A DNA stretch of 64,000 bases from Latrodectus hesperus (Eukaryota > Arthropoda > Arachnida > Araneae > Theridiidae). The stretch lies in the NCBI GenBank assembly GCA_037975125.1, contig CM075853.1, positions 95,815,043 through 95,879,042 on the forward strand. Reading direction: 5' to 3'. The notes under the pieces were generated by a model that did no database searches, was not told where the DNA came from, and was given only the letters and a program-made list of their open reading frames with translations. Both the position numbers and the translations under genes were made by a program. This document shows positions 19,331-32,415 of this stretch, piece by piece (the first letter of the stretch is position 1; each line of letters opens with the position of its first letter).

Positions 19331-22300
19331 ATTTGTGTAGCTTGATGTTACAATTCTTGATATTAGCTCCAACTTTATGTCTCTTGGTATTAAGAGTTTT
19401 GCTATAGTTGGAAACATTCTTTTATTCATTTTTTCTTTATTTTTTTCTATAGGGTCCTTTTTTATTAATTGAATATGCAAGTTTTCAAAAGACCACGCTA
19501 TTAATTTTGAACTTTAGTAATTGAAAAAGATGATGAGGATTTAACATATCTGATCACGTGCTTACAACCTTATTTCAGGAGATCCATAAAGAGATGTAAT
19601 TCCCTAAATTTACTTCTTTCTTTGATAATGAGAATTACAATTTCATTAAAAGGAAAACAAGTTTCCTTTAATCAGGTCAAAGAGATACAACGGTTTTTGT
19701 AGTTTTTTTTTTAAGCAGAAGGTTTTAGAATTAAGGATTTATGACAACACAATTATGGAATCAGTTTCATTTAAATCAACAAATTAAATCGGTATTAAAT
19801 TTCCTTCTGTTCCATAGATCTTAATAAATTTATTCATTACAAATAAAAAACCATTTCCCGATATGTTTCTCCCTTTAATTCTTGTTTTGTTTTTCATAAA
19901 AGGAGTAATAACAAATCAATATTACAAACGAGAAAATATGACCTAATAGAATCTCAAGTTGTTTCGTTTTGCTATAGGCAGTTGAAAATCATATTATCTA
20001 CACAAAATTGCTAAATAAGATACTTTGTTATCTCTTATGAGTGAGTTAATACAATTTCAAAAGTATTTGAATTTGTCAAAGGTGTTGACGATTGAACATA
20101 AGATATTTTTTGAATGCTCTGTTGTTTAAATTTTGCTTAGCTTAGAGCTAAGAAAATCTCATCAAAGTTTCTAAAATTAACAGATTTTAATGTTAAGATT
20201 TTTTTAAATTAATCTTGCTATTAATTATTAATTAATCAAAAAAATTGAATTCAATTTGTTGATTTACATTATTCCAGTACAGATATTACAGGCAATGATT
20301 TCTGTGAATTTTTTGCTGATTCTTGTTGTGACAATTTATTTATTTATATTATCTGCTGCTTTCATTTTCTTTATTTTCCTTTCATTTATTCATTCAAAAT
20401 TTTCCTTTATTTCATTATTCAAAAGAAAAGTTTTATTTAAGTGCATCTTTCAAATTATACTCATGTACAACAGTTCACTGTGAAATTTTTATCAAGATTT
20501 TTTAAATATTTTTGTCTTTATTATATTAGAATTCTTCAATATTTCTCCCCAAATTTTCACAAACTCGATCTATTCTTTATTTTTAATAGGTCAGATATAA
20601 AATGAATCCAATAAACCGGAAATATGTCGATTTTAATGAAACTGAACGTCTATTGTAAGTGGAAACCAAATAAAAGGAATTTATGCCAGCATTATAGCAT
20701 CCACAAAGAAAGGAGAAAAATACTTTCATCCAAACATACCTATAATTACCGTTGCCATTCTACGGAATACAAAAACATCACCGATGTTTGTTCTCTCCGT
20801 ACAAGAAAGGATGGTTATTCTATGGGTCACAATTCAAATTAATCGATTAGAGGCCATTGAATTGGCCGAAAACAACAAGTTTGTTTTTTTCCACTTAAAT
20901 TACCGAAGGAATAAAATCTCTGAAAGAATAAATGCGTCGCAATTCCCGTCACGAACGGTGTGTGTTTGCCGCTAATAACTTAATTCTCGATTAAAAGCAT
21001 CCTCCATGTTCTACGATACAATGGAATCAGGCTGTCCGCCCATTTTCTCTCTTAAGAAATTAGAACGAGCAACTAATTTATGAACTTTCCAGGGTAAAAA
21101 AAAAATTCTCAACCTTAGTGAATGAAAGAATTTTTGTAAAATAATACAATATAAGTAATTTTTTCATTCATGTTTATGAAAAGATAAACAAGAGGAAAAT
21201 TGCTTAGCCACAATGTGTACAAAACATTCCTTGTAAATTTTTTTGTGAATTTAGAATATAAAAATTAGGATTGTTCAATTGAACTCGCAAATGGCACAAA
21301 ACATTCTTTGTATATTTTTCTAAATTCAGCAAGTTATATAAATTAGCAGGTTATTCTAAAGAAATTGTAAACTGGTCGTCACATTGCAAAAAAGTGAAAG
21401 ATTTAAAGCAAATCCTTTTTGGGTGTTGATTAAATTTATTTATGATTTAATTTACTACTAGAAACCATAGACAATGCATTTAATTTGTATGTATCATTGC
21501 AATACAAATTTGACTGTCTATTTCTGCCAAACACAAAGACGTTTCTAACTGCTACACTAACCACCTTGTAAGATTAATTTCAAGTAATGATGTTGACATA
21601 CCGTAACGCTATATTATTACACCCATCTTTCTTCAGTAGGTTACTCTGGCTCTATTCCCTTTAGATTTCTTATTTTGTCCAATATCTGGTATATGATACG
21701 ATACGAATTTCTTGCCATAGCATATTTTATTAATTCTAAATTAGTTCAAAAGATTAAGTACAATAGATTTGATTTGGAAAATTATGTTACAAAAATAACT
21801 TTCATAGATAAAACATGAGATAAAATTTTTATACATATTTCAACACATTCCGTTATTCTTGAAAAGTTACTTTCCTGTATAAACCGATTAGGAAGAGTCT
21901 TATTAAAAGTAATATTTATAATTTACTTATTGCTTTTGTTAAATATATTGTATATTATTCAGGAAATAAAAAGTATTGCAAGCAACTATGGGATACCATA
22001 TTGGATTATTGGGTTTACAATTTATATAACCCAATAATCTCTCTAATATGGTATCTCAAACTGTTTATAATTTTATTATGTAATATTTTCATAATTTTGA
22101 ACTTTTGTCCAGTGATTACATAGCTATTTTAACCAACATTTTTTATTTTTCAAATTTTTCTGCTGCATCAGTATGAGATGAAAAAAAAATACCTCAAACC
22201 AAATAAGCTGAAATTTCAAGATTTTTAAAATTTCCTTTGAAAATATTTTAAAGGTGAGTTACTGTTTAGAAAAAATGTACCAAACAATAACAAAAGTCAT

Positions 22301-25300
22301 TTATTTTAGATTCATTGGTAAATTAAAAAGTACACTAATCCACCTAAAAGTAATTAGTACATAACGTGATATTTAGTCGCCTTTATTATTTTGTAATCTT
22401 TTGAATTAGGAGAAGCTTGATTATTGTGATACGTTTCTAATCCTATATTTTCTGATCGAAATATAACAAGGGAAACTGATTCGCAATTTTAAACTAAATT
22501 CAAGGAACAAGGTCCACATTTAAGTTGAGAGTCTTCTTTGGTCGATGCGTCATATCAGCAAAAAATGGTTGTAGTGTATGATATTTTAACATGCATAAGG
22601 TACGTCACCAAAGTGGTCTTTTGATGAATAAGATACACATACAGAACCCGATACATTTCAAACACGAAAACAATGACTTTTTTCATAAAACTACTATCAC
22701 AATGTAAAAATATTTAGTGATTTAAATCTTAATATAAAAATCATATGTTACATTACGAGTTTTATAATAATGCTGGGTATTATTTAATTTCAAAAGAAAG
22801 AAAATGCAATAATTTTGTTGTAAGTACGAAAAAAAATAGTTACATAAATTACATGCAATGTTTTTTAAAGAATAGATTAACAATCTTCAAAAAGGAAGTG
22901 AAATTAATAAAACAAATTGTCATTTTTAGGAGAACTTATTTCACGAGTTAAGAGAGTGATCCTTCAATAATAAAAAAATTAAGAAATGTTAACCACACAC
23001 ATCAACACATTTGTATTTTTGTCTAAGCATTACAAGAGGAAAGGAAGTTTGACCAATTCTTGGAAGAATTGTGTTAAGAAGTTTGTTGTCAGAAGCTTGA
23101 TTCCATAAAGGATAATGAGGATGAACAAGCAACCGAATAAAATGTTGGTCAAGAAATGATAAGGAAAAGCTAGAGTACATATGTATCCAATGTAGAAAAT
23201 TAGAGCCTTTCTTTATTGGATAAATATGGGAAAAACCGGAACGAGAAACAGGAGAGATATTCGTGCAAGAATAGCTTATTCTTTTTTGCCAAGAGAAAAG
23301 TAAAGAAAATTGGAGTTGCTATAAAGCTATACTGTGACTTTGACAATTAGGAGGCTAATAATCAAAGAGACATTTTTATGAAATCGCAGTGACAAAATAT
23401 GTTACAGACCACATAGATAGCCTTTGAACAGTTTCACTAAAGTCATCAAACTCCACTTCTGATGAATGAGTGCCTATTTATTTTACTTTTCTCTAATTTT
23501 TGTCCACAATTTGTGTTTAAATATAATTGACATAATATTAAAAAGGGCTATATTTTACAACCATTTGACCATTATCTTTATAATGATGTAAAGTTCTATT
23601 GTACCTGGTTATTTTAATACCTCATACTTTTAAATTTTAATCTTTACATTTTCTCAATAATTTCTCATCTTTAATTAACAATGGCTTTACATAAACATGC
23701 ATTTGCTATAAAACATAAAATTCAGCTTCCGTGTTTATACTTCAATGGTTATTATGGCTGCAAGAATTTTATGCTGATAGATTTTTATCCGGTAACAATT
23801 TATCATATAACCGGACTTATTCATAACATAACACAGAAAATATTAAATGATATTTAATCCAGTATAATAAATGAATATATTATACATTTAGAAAAATTTT
23901 GCTGACGTAGAGTCAAACGTTTATTTTACAGTATTAAATATTGTCACAACGAAGTTGATATGCTTATACACAATTATATAATTTATATTTCTGTTGCATA
24001 AGTGATTCAATATAATTACGAGGTCAGCAATTTGCCTTTAATAAGCTAAATTTCCAGTTTAATAGTTAGCGCGCAGACTTTAGATTCATATGTTCGTGAA
24101 ATCGCTTTTTACATTGGATTGAAAATTTAACTATAATTGAATATAACACCACTTTAAACATTAAGTATTAATCGAAGTAGCCGTCTTGTGCATAAAAAAA
24201 TTAAAGTAGAGAGTGACAAAGTAATCCAAACTCAACATTTACAAACATATTACGGTCACATACTTAAAATTTTCATCAAAAGCACTTCAAAATATTGGGT
24301 CACTGTAGCCTAAAAGGAAATGGCATTGCTCTGATTACCAAAAAGGTTTGATATCTAACATCACTGAATTTTGATAAGATCAAGGCTTTACGTGCGTTAA
24401 AATCTGTGTAGACCTGATTTTTCCTTGTTGGTGTGTCGTAGAGAGGATAGTGCCAGCTCAAGTGTCGATCTAATCACTTAATCATAATTTAGAAAAGCAA
24501 GGTTGTTGTCTGTGTTATATGATTTGATCAGCAAAAATAAAATCTAGTAATGTGCCATAATAATGTACACAAAATGTTTAGTTTCTACTATTACTTTTGT
24601 CAGATGAAAGAAAATTTTGATTAAGCGTAAATCAAACTACTTTTAATCTTTACTGTATTTCAACAATTATTTCAATAATTTTTGCATGGTTCTAATAATG
24701 TTCACAACTTAAAAATTTGCAAACGTACATTAGTTAACATTGAATATGTTCAGCATTCAACCTATTTATGCTTAATCATATTGAAGGAGCAGTAATTTTG
24801 TTCTGCCCCAACAATCCTTTGCCATTTACATCCAGTGTTAAATTTATACAATGATAACAAATTCAATACCAAAATTTTCTTTTTGATAAAAATATATGTT
24901 TGTATTTAAACAAGTGTCCAGCTAAATGATTGATACTTTATTTTCCAAAACTTCATAGTCTCAGTATGGATTCTTGTGATTATTGATTCACTTTTATGGG
25001 AAGAATCATCAAAATGTAACCTTCGAGCGGTGAATCAACCCAAATCACAAATTATCTGTCAGGGAATTGAAGATGTCAATGACGCATTTCTATAAATCAA
25101 CGTTTACAGTAATATTTTCCGCCTTTGTTACTATTCAATAATAACAATTCAAACCAAGAGATCGTAACATGTATATAGCATCTGTTTCATTGCTCTATCG
25201 CAGCACGAAATGCCACACGACGATTCCCTTAACAGACGTTAAAAAAAACAATAATAATAACCCCCAAAACGCACTCTATATTTAATTGCGTTCTGTGTAT

Positions 25301-25339
25301 GAAATATCCCTTCATTAAAATCCCTCACTGAAGCTTCGT
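19331..25339. other. Gene-free stretch with one hairpin
   Basis: It holds the hairpin at 21989-22058, a loose direct repeat of ACAAAACATTC-TTGTA at about 21220 and 21297, and a slightly GC-richer patch near 20740-20985. None of the frames (20256-20975, 22745-23180) resembles a known protein. Confidence 0.65.
21989..22058. repeat. Hairpin, two paired segments of 14 and 12 bp, 12-base loop
   Basis: The left arm (TGGGATACCATATT, then GATTATTGGGTT) pairs with the right arm 22028-22058. A 1x5 internal loop separates the two paired segments. The total length, about 70 nt, is in the size range of a microRNA precursor, or it could be a miniature inverted-repeat remnant. Confidence 0.85.
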
Positions 25340-25640
25340 CATAAAAAAAAAAAGAAAACACGGCAGCTGCTCGTAGAGTTCAGGTACACTTCGGCGCCTT
25401 TGATGGATTATGAAGGACAAGGGGTTCCGCGGGATTATTTCCTTCCGCAAACTAATAGCGTACACTTCACCTCAATCACTACATAAACGTACTTAATCGT
25501 GGACCCGGCGGATCGATACACATAAAGTCACGAATTCCGGGCAACGGAGAAACGCGGTCTGGGAAAAATGGTCAGAGGAGTTGACTTAGGAAAAAAATGA
25601 AACTGAAATCCATTAATTCTGGCGTTTGACAAGATTTGCT
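25340..25640. other. GC- and CpG-rich island, non-coding, possible regulatory element
   Basis: This is a striking local rise in GC (TTCCGCGGGATTATTTCC, GGACCCGGCGGATCGATAC, GAAACGCGGTCTGGG). It contains an E-box CAGCTG (25364-25369) and ATCGAT. All frames are broken by stops, so it is not an exon. No repeat family is recognised. It may be a conserved non-coding element, which is inference. Confidence 0.35.
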
Positions 25641-26599
25641 GCAATTAGTCTGTTATCAAACATGAGGGATCGTGATGGATAGAGTTTGGTTGTGTGTGTG
25701 CATGGAAGAAGCATTTTTTCAGTGGAAGGTTATAACATTCATACGTGCCATGATTAATTTCAGCAGAAAACATGGTTCACTGATGTTGATTATTACTAAC
25801 TAGAGACATACATCACTCTTTAATAGTAGGAAACGCATAACAAATCTTACTACTAGTTTTGATTTAGTATTTTTATAAATGTAATGTAATTGACATCCCG
25901 ATTGCTGAAGATGTAATGAGTTAATTTACACTTTATAATTCGTATTAATAAAGTTCAATGTATATTTCAGTAACACAGTTAGTCACAGATATATATTTTC
26001 AGATTAGATAATTCTATAAATGAGGTAATAAATTGTCATGAATGTGCTTATGTAAAAATTACCGAATGAAATTTTAAGAGCGTTAATGAGAAAGATACAT
26101 CTTTTTAACATTTATCACCCTTTTCCATCCCTGAAGTTTGTTCACATATATAGGAAATCTTATTCATTTAGTATAAGGGAGATAATCTGGAAAATATTAA
26201 GTACTCCAGCAAAGAGTGTGAAAATAAAAGAAAAAAATCACAGCTATTTTTCGTAATCCAACAATGGATAAAATTGAATCTACCACTTCATCAAGTATAG
26301 TCTTTCTGATAAACATGTTGAGACTTTTTACTCCTAGAAGTTATGTTTAGCAAAAGAAAATAGTTGTATCGTAGCTCAATCAATTTTTTCATTAGAATAG
26401 ATTATAAGTGACAATTTAATTATTTTATACTGTTTTACTTTAAATTTAGGAAAAAGTTTCTCACATGCTACTAATCTTATTCGCTTAGAGAAGAACTATA
26501 TATCCCCATTAATATACAATCGAACTTTGTCATGCAATAAATTTGTCAAATTGTGAATTTTCTTTGAATGGTAAAATTGAATGATAAATCCGCATCTTC

Positions 26600-26685
26600 T
26601 CGTTGCTTGGAGCTAAGCGCTGAATGGTTATTACTTCGACATCCAGCTCAATATTTCACAGATTCGATTCTTGATTTGGAGATGG
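26600..26685 (+). mobile_element. tRNA-like SINE head fragment
   Basis: AAGCGCTGAATGGTTATTAC (box-A-like) is followed about 40 bp later by CACAGATTCGATTCTTG (box-B-like). A 61-codon open frame runs across it (26568-26753) but shows no protein family features. Confidence 0.4.
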
Positions 26686-26769
26686 ATTTTTATGGTATGG
26701 GTTTAAAACATACTTTTAACTTAAAGTTTGATTTGTTTGTCGCGGTACAATAATGTTTTGCACACAAGA

Positions 26770-26895
26770 TTTACTATTTAAGTGGATTCCAAGTCACTAC
26801 AACAATTCACTTTTGATATGAGAACAGAATCAATCAACAGTTGAACTGATAACTCTGCATTTTAACCATAAAACCGTGGTTGAATTTGCCTTCGA
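26770..26895 (-). mobile_element. SINE-like repeat, family B
   Basis: The minus strand reads GTGAATTGTTGTAGTGACTT and GGAATCCACTTAAATAGT, which aligns with the body of the 6.9-kb copy. The head region (GGTTTTATGGTTAAAATG through GTTCAACTG) is decayed. Confidence 0.65.
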
Positions 26896-27189
26896 AAACA
26901 AAGTGCAAATTTAGAGAGACTAATCAATCAATCATTTTACTCTTTATATCAGACAAATTGCAAGGAGCTCTATTAAAATTAAAGTGAAATCTATAACTTT
27001 TCTCGATTTTCATACATTTTATTCGTATTTTTGCTTTCAACTATATTTTTAATATAAATTTTCAAGTTTATTCCACATGGATGGTGGGTTGAAACTCACT
27101 TCTTTAAAACTGCCTCATTTCATCCTTGAACACTGTTAAACTCCCGGGGATAGATATTAGGCTTTTATTTTTCAATTCGTTCTTTTGTC

Positions 27190-27275
27190 AGAATTGGTAT
27201 TTCGGAGTTTTCTAAGTTTCCTTTTTTACATTAGATGAATACAGCTCTATATCCATGAAGTGCCCTTTAAAAAAG
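27190..27275 (+). mobile_element. SINE-like repeat, family A (3' part)
   Basis: GGAGTTTTCTAAGTTTCC followed by ATGAATACAGCTCTATATCC and CATGAAGTGCCC matches the 3' half of family A (compare 48050-48120 and 10680-10745). The tRNA-like head is not clear here. Confidence 0.6.
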
Positions 27276-27649
27276 CAATACATTTTGAATATTAATAAAA
27301 GCTTTACAACAGAATTTAGTTTTGACTTTTCACTATGCGCTGCCATTGCATAGTGTTTAACTTACAAAATAATTTTTTATATCATATCACTACAAAAATT
27401 AATGAAGCCGCTGTCGCTAAAATAATTTTGTGTATATCTATTTTCTCTGCTTAAAAATGTTCTTCAGCCTTAGGCTGCTAGAGGGAGAAAAATTATTGTC
27501 TGAAAATAATGAAATTTTCTTTTTATTTAGAAAAAAGTGTTCAAAAGAACTATTTTCTAAAAAACAACCACTAGTATCCTGGAGTTGTATAAAATACCCA
27601 TTTCGTGATTTGCTGATGAATATATTTACTTATTAACCTCGTTAATTTT

Positions 27650-29599
27650 TTACATTTTTAAGCACTTTTTCGATTTTATTTATGCCTGGATAATTGATGA
27701 TCCATTTAGACCCACTGAATACCGTTAACATCTCACAGAGTGTATTTTTGTTTTTGATTCAGGATGGGTATTAGTTGAGAATAAATAAAAGCAGCTCTTT
27801 ATAAAGTATAGTTTTGAAATATTATTCTTCTATGAAAATGAATTTTAACTATTATTTACTCCTTAAATTGAATCCTCCATAAAGTAATCATTATTTCAAC
27901 TGCACAGTTTTTTAAAACTTTATGAAGCACATTAGAATTCAACTACCATGGTTCATACGACGTGAACAGCAACTAAACCACTGATCTATGTGTATGCGTC
28001 TCACTACTAAACCACTGATTTATCTATATTGTGTATAAACCTAATTTTAATGCCTTCCTTTTAAATGTTTAATTTAAATGCTTGGAGCTTAAGCAGTTCA
28101 ACAAATACACTAATTAAAATTTAGTAATGTAAAAGTTTAAATTAAATTTTACATCTGTAATTTTAAATTGTAGATAATTGCTTGTCTTTTTGACTCATTC
28201 TGATAAAGTTCAGCTATATTTTCTGTGTGTGATTAAGGTGCATTGTTCTGAAGGTTACTGTTCTTTCTCTTATTGTTTGTGGTAAAAGTTTGCCTTTCAA
28301 AAACTTCATTTGTAAATTTGAATATATGTTTATTTTTTTTAGTTTTGTTTTTGTAAAAAATTCGCTTACCTTACAATGAAGCTTATATTTGAGCGTAAGT
28401 TGTCCTACTATAAGCTTTTGTAATTCCCATTTTTATATTTATTGTCAATGCTTAGCTTTTCGTCTTGTTTATTGTAATGTTTAAAGTAAATTTCTTTTTT
28501 CGTAAAATTAGTAAATTTATGTTTATATTTATTTTATTTTATTTTTTCTTGTAAAAGTTACAGGTAAAATATGTTTTCAGAAAGTAATTGTAATGCATCT
28601 CTATTTATTTATATAAAATTGGGCAAAAGTTTAAATTAAGTTCTTTGTGTAAGCAAATTTAAGTGCATAATTGTTTTTATATTATTTTGTCCTCTTCTGT
28701 GTGTGTTAAGTTACAATTAAATTATATTTTTATTTATTTGTATTTTTCGTTCCACTTTATTTGCCTAAAGGTTTACATTATGTGAAATTAACTTGGTGAT
28801 ATATTCCTGCTTTTTTTCATCAATCTTTTCTAGTGTAAGAGTTTCGGTAATTTAATTGTCATTTTAACCAACTCTGTGTAATAAAGTCAAATCGATCACA
28901 ACCAACAAACTTAATTCAATTCCAAACTACTATGAACTAAGATGGAAATCGGAATAAGGAAATGCTGAATGGTGTATCACACATTCAGTTTCTCTAGTTT
29001 GATACTTAAATAAGTTTTTGTAATAAACTGTGATTTATACATTTTATTTTATTTTTTCTTCGTTATATTTAAAGTAAATATTGCATTTTGCTAGCAATTA
29101 TGCCTTATTTAACTTTTAATATCATAATTTTTCAACACTGCATATTACATTTCAAATAAAGTGCACGATCAACTTCTACTGAACTCCGAACTTCAACAAA
29201 CCTTCTTTCTCGATATGGGAATTGAACCTATGAACTGCTGATTTAAAAGCCATGGGGAACTACACGTTGATTTGCTAGTTTGACACGTAAAATGATTTTT
29301 TGTAAGCAATTGGGGTTCACATTTATTTCTTTTTGTTTGTTGTAAAATTAAATAAAATTTTCCGTTGTGTGTATAAGCAATCGTGCTTATTTAAATTATA
29401 ATATGTGATATTTTTTTAACCACAAATGTAATTTTTATTAAAAAAGTGATCAAGCATAATTAATATGTGCGCTTTCAGGTTACTAACGAGAGATTCAAAA
29501 TTAGTGAATAAAGCTGTTCTATCAGCTAGAACTCATGTTCTCTGAGCAAATCAATCAACTGAGCAATTTGTCTGTCAAATTACATAAACGGAATCTCCT
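27650..29599. other. Gene-free AT-rich stretch
   Basis: T-rich sequence with many TTTTATTT runs. No repeat family, open frame or RNA is recognised. Confidence 0.65.
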
Positions 29600-29830
29600 C
29601 AAAGCTGAAGGCATAATTGCTCTTCGACGCTATTACACAATTCAGCATGCATTATGTCGTTGCCTTTGATTGTCAGACGTGAAGAGGAATCGCGATTGGT
29701 GCATGCGTCCCACGTGACCACCCCCAATCGATAAACCACACATTCCACAGACGAATCGTCTGACAAAACCCCCTCTGCGCATTCGTGCCATTATGTGAAT
29801 CCGAAGCATTATGGACGATAAGAAGAAGAT
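29600..29830. promoter_or_regulatory. Candidate enhancer, dense transcription-factor-like motifs
   Basis: Within 29712-29748 lie CACGTG (E-box), GACCACCC (Gli/Ci-like), ATCGAT (Onecut-like), AAACCACA (Runx-like) and ACATTCCA (TEAD/Scalloped-like), almost end to end. Upstream, CCTTTGATTGTCAG combines TCF-like and Exd/Hth-like strings. The island is GC-richer than its surroundings and has no good open frame. The motif matches are read directly; enhancer function is inference. Confidence 0.35.
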
Positions 29831-30189
29831 TTCTCAATTTATAGAAAATATTAATGTAAAAATAGATATGTTCTTGGTATTTTTTCATTCAACAATTTTA
29901 ATTTTTACACAATGTTGAATTTATATAAAAGTTACATTTAATATACAAAAGTATAACATATTGTTATCTTTGTGGAGATTATATTATGTTAGCCACGTAT
30001 TTTATCGCAAAACGAAACAGAATTTAATAAAGTATGAAGTAATTAATGGGGTACATAAATTGTTAAATTATTAATTAATTGGTAAATCATTTGACATTGT
30101 GAAGGCAGATATCTTAACACGTAAAATTTGTTGTAATTAATTCGAAAATCCACAAAATAGAAAACCCAGTACAGTCTCGAGCATCATAC

Positions 30190-30380
30190 ATTGGTCTTCA
30201 GACAAGAAGATCTAGGGTTCAATCTAGCTACCTCTCAACAACAAAGGTGGATGGTGTGTTTCTGCTTTTCACATGCACATCTGTTTAAGTGTATGCTTGA
30301 GACTTTTCTGGTAATCTTCTTTCGTGACATGTAAATACGACCCACTATTTGCGAAGTTATCCTGGAAAGTTATAATACGC
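30190..30380 (+). mobile_element. SINE-like repeat, family A (near full length)
   Basis: The head contains TAGGGTTCAATCTAGC, a box-B-like sequence (GGTTCGANNC type). Then come AGGTGGATGGTGTGTTTCTG, CTTTTCACATGCACATC, GTGTATGCTTGAGACTTTTC and the tail CATGTAAATACGACCCACTA followed by TTATCCTGGAAAGTTATAAT. It has the same order of blocks as the copies at 32.2 and 36.3 kb, and is one of the best preserved copies. Confidence 0.72.
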
Positions 30381-30603
30381 GATGGGATTTTAAGAGACTT
30401 TTAACAGGCTTTGGCCAGTTGTCAGTTTATTACGAAATGTCTAAACAACCACTTTGCTGATACGGATACAAAATGCAGGAACTATATAAAATAATTATCA
30501 ATGATAAATTATCCTTCACACTAAATTCGGAAATTGCTTATCTATTAATTTTATACTTGACATTCGTGATCTAAAGACTATTTACTTATTTCTTGCTCTT
30601 TAC

Positions 30604-30635
30604 ATAAGATTGAATAATGTATTACTCAATCTTAT
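30604..30635. repeat. 15-bp inverted repeat with 2-base centre
   Basis: ATAAGATTGAATAAT (30604-30618) pairs with 30621-30635 with a single mismatch and a GT centre. Confidence 0.85.
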
Positions 30636-31691
30636 TTTCAAACGTGTAGCATTATAATATAAAATTGTAACATAAATTTATCGCATAAAATTATATGAAT
30701 TAATAAAAAGACTTCTACATTCGAGTATTCCGATTGATAAATTATATATATTTAAATTTTCCAATTTAAAATTGTTAACCTTAACTTCTTTTAATTGTTG
30801 GTTAAATTAATAGATAATTTAAAGAATAATTTTTGCTGTGTGTTTCTACCCACAATTCGTGAAAATATTTCCATTCAGACAAATAATTTTCTAGTTTATA
30901 TTGATACCTTGGAAAATTGACCCCATATTGTTATTTTTGAACGTATTCACTTATATAAGATAAAAATATTCCAATATTGCATTTTTAAATGGAAAACTAT
31001 ATTGAATCTGATTGATGTGCTTCGTTTGAAATTTCTGAAGAGAAAAACATTCAATGAAATGTGAAGATAAATGATTATATATTTGGCATAAATTTCGTGA
31101 TATAAACTAAATGTGAAAGATAAGCATGAAATGAAAATCAGAAAGTAATGCAGATATTAAAATTAACAATTTATCGTGAGAAAATACTATAAAACTTTGC
31201 TTTATAAATTTTTTATATTTATATTAAGAAAATACAGTAAAATATAGGGGATGTATAATAATATTTCATTTGCTCTATTACTTTACTCATATTTAGCAGT
31301 TATAAAATATTATGCTGAATAGCAAAAATGCAAGAAAAAATAAAATTCTTATAAGACTACAAAATAAACAATTATTAATTCGGTTTTTGTATTGTTTCCA
31401 AGCTCCTATTTCCATCAATCAAATCTCATAATTTAACAAGGACAGCACTTAAAGATAAGCAATGCGTTATTCAGACTCTAGTAATTCTTAAGTAAATAAT
31501 ATATCAACTTAAAAAGAATAAAGTTCGCGTAATTTTATGCTTAAGCCATATGATTAATAAATCATAAATCAATGGTCAATATTATTATAAAATTTTGCAT
31601 GCTTCTATCATAGTTTATTTTACTGTTTTGGTCACTTTTATTTTGTAATAAAAACAACTTTTGGTCTGCAGTTTTCAAAAGGAAATATTTA

Positions 31692-31743
31692 TTCTCTCTC
31701 TCATATATATATCAATATAGATAGATCTCTCTCTCTCTCTCTC

Positions 31744-31828
<85 letters not shown>
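31692..31828. repeat. Compound microsatellite (CT)n / (AT)n
   Basis: CT tracts lie at 31692-31702 and 31724-31744, and (AT)n at 31747-31828. Confidence 0.97.
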
Positions 31829-31836
<8 letters not shown>

Positions 31837-32074
31837 CTTAAGTAATCACTCGAAGAAGATTAGTTGCAAAATTATTTTATTGTAACTATTGTTGACTGAA
31901 TTAATTTGATAAATGAGTAAGAAATTAAAGTGAGACAAGTTTTTTATTCGATTTATAACATCTAAATTATTATAACATTTACAGAAGCTAATAAATCTGG
32001 AAGAAGCCTGTTTAAACATAATCCTAACAGACATTCTTCCTGGAAACTGAAACGTTTTTATATCAGTTGTTGAC

Positions 32075-32150
32075 ATTAGTGGCCGAAATCGGACCTGTGA
32101 CTTTCCCCTTTAAAGAGTAGGGTTCTACTCTTGTTAACCAAGGAAGCAAC
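32075..32150 (-). mobile_element. tRNA-derived SINE head, probably family A
   Basis: The minus strand reads CTTCCTTGGTTAACAAGAG (box-A-like) and then ACAGGTCCGATTTCGGCC (box-B-like) followed by CACTAATG. The last piece parallels the GCCACTGATG after box B in other family A copies. No body is seen beyond it. It does not fold as a full tRNA gene by eye. Confidence 0.55.
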
Positions 32151-32239
32151 TTTCCTGTAAACAGACTTCCAACTGTAATGTATTGAATGTGTTCCTTATC
32201 ATAACTCTGGTATTGGTGGAATTATATCCATATTTTCAT

Positions 32240-32415
32240 GCTTGATCTCCCAAAGAGAACGTTCTCTTCGGAGTGGAAGGTCTTTTGTTCAATCCCAGTC
32301 ACTCTTGAATTGCTGAAGGGACTTAGAGCATTTCTGTTTTCTTCTCATCCCCATTTAATGAGGTGGGTACTTGGAAATTTTCAAGTTTATTCCCTTGCAA
32401 CATGCATTGAGCATT
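32240..32415 (+). mobile_element. SINE-like repeat, family A
   Basis: TCTTCGGAGTGGAAGGTCTT and TTGTTCAATCCCAGTCACTC form the tRNA-like head with box B. The body is CATTTCTGTTTTCTTCTCA, AATGAGGTGGGTACTTGG, TTTTCAAGTTTATTCCCTTG and CAACATG. This copy gives the clearest view of the central GTGGGTACTTGG...CAAGTTTATTCCC block. Confidence 0.72.

Noticed and set aside
19145..19480. 111-codon minus-strand frame
   Set aside because: Most of it is a translation of the GATA array.
24910..25095. Stop-free frame of about 55 codons with a protein-like appearance
   Set aside because: Its length is ordinary for this base composition and no splice or family support was seen.
32254..32265. GAGAACGTTCTC palindrome as a heat-shock element
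   Set aside because: It lies just upstream of a family A SINE copy, is isolated, and has no adjacent repeat of the heat-shock unit or gene.
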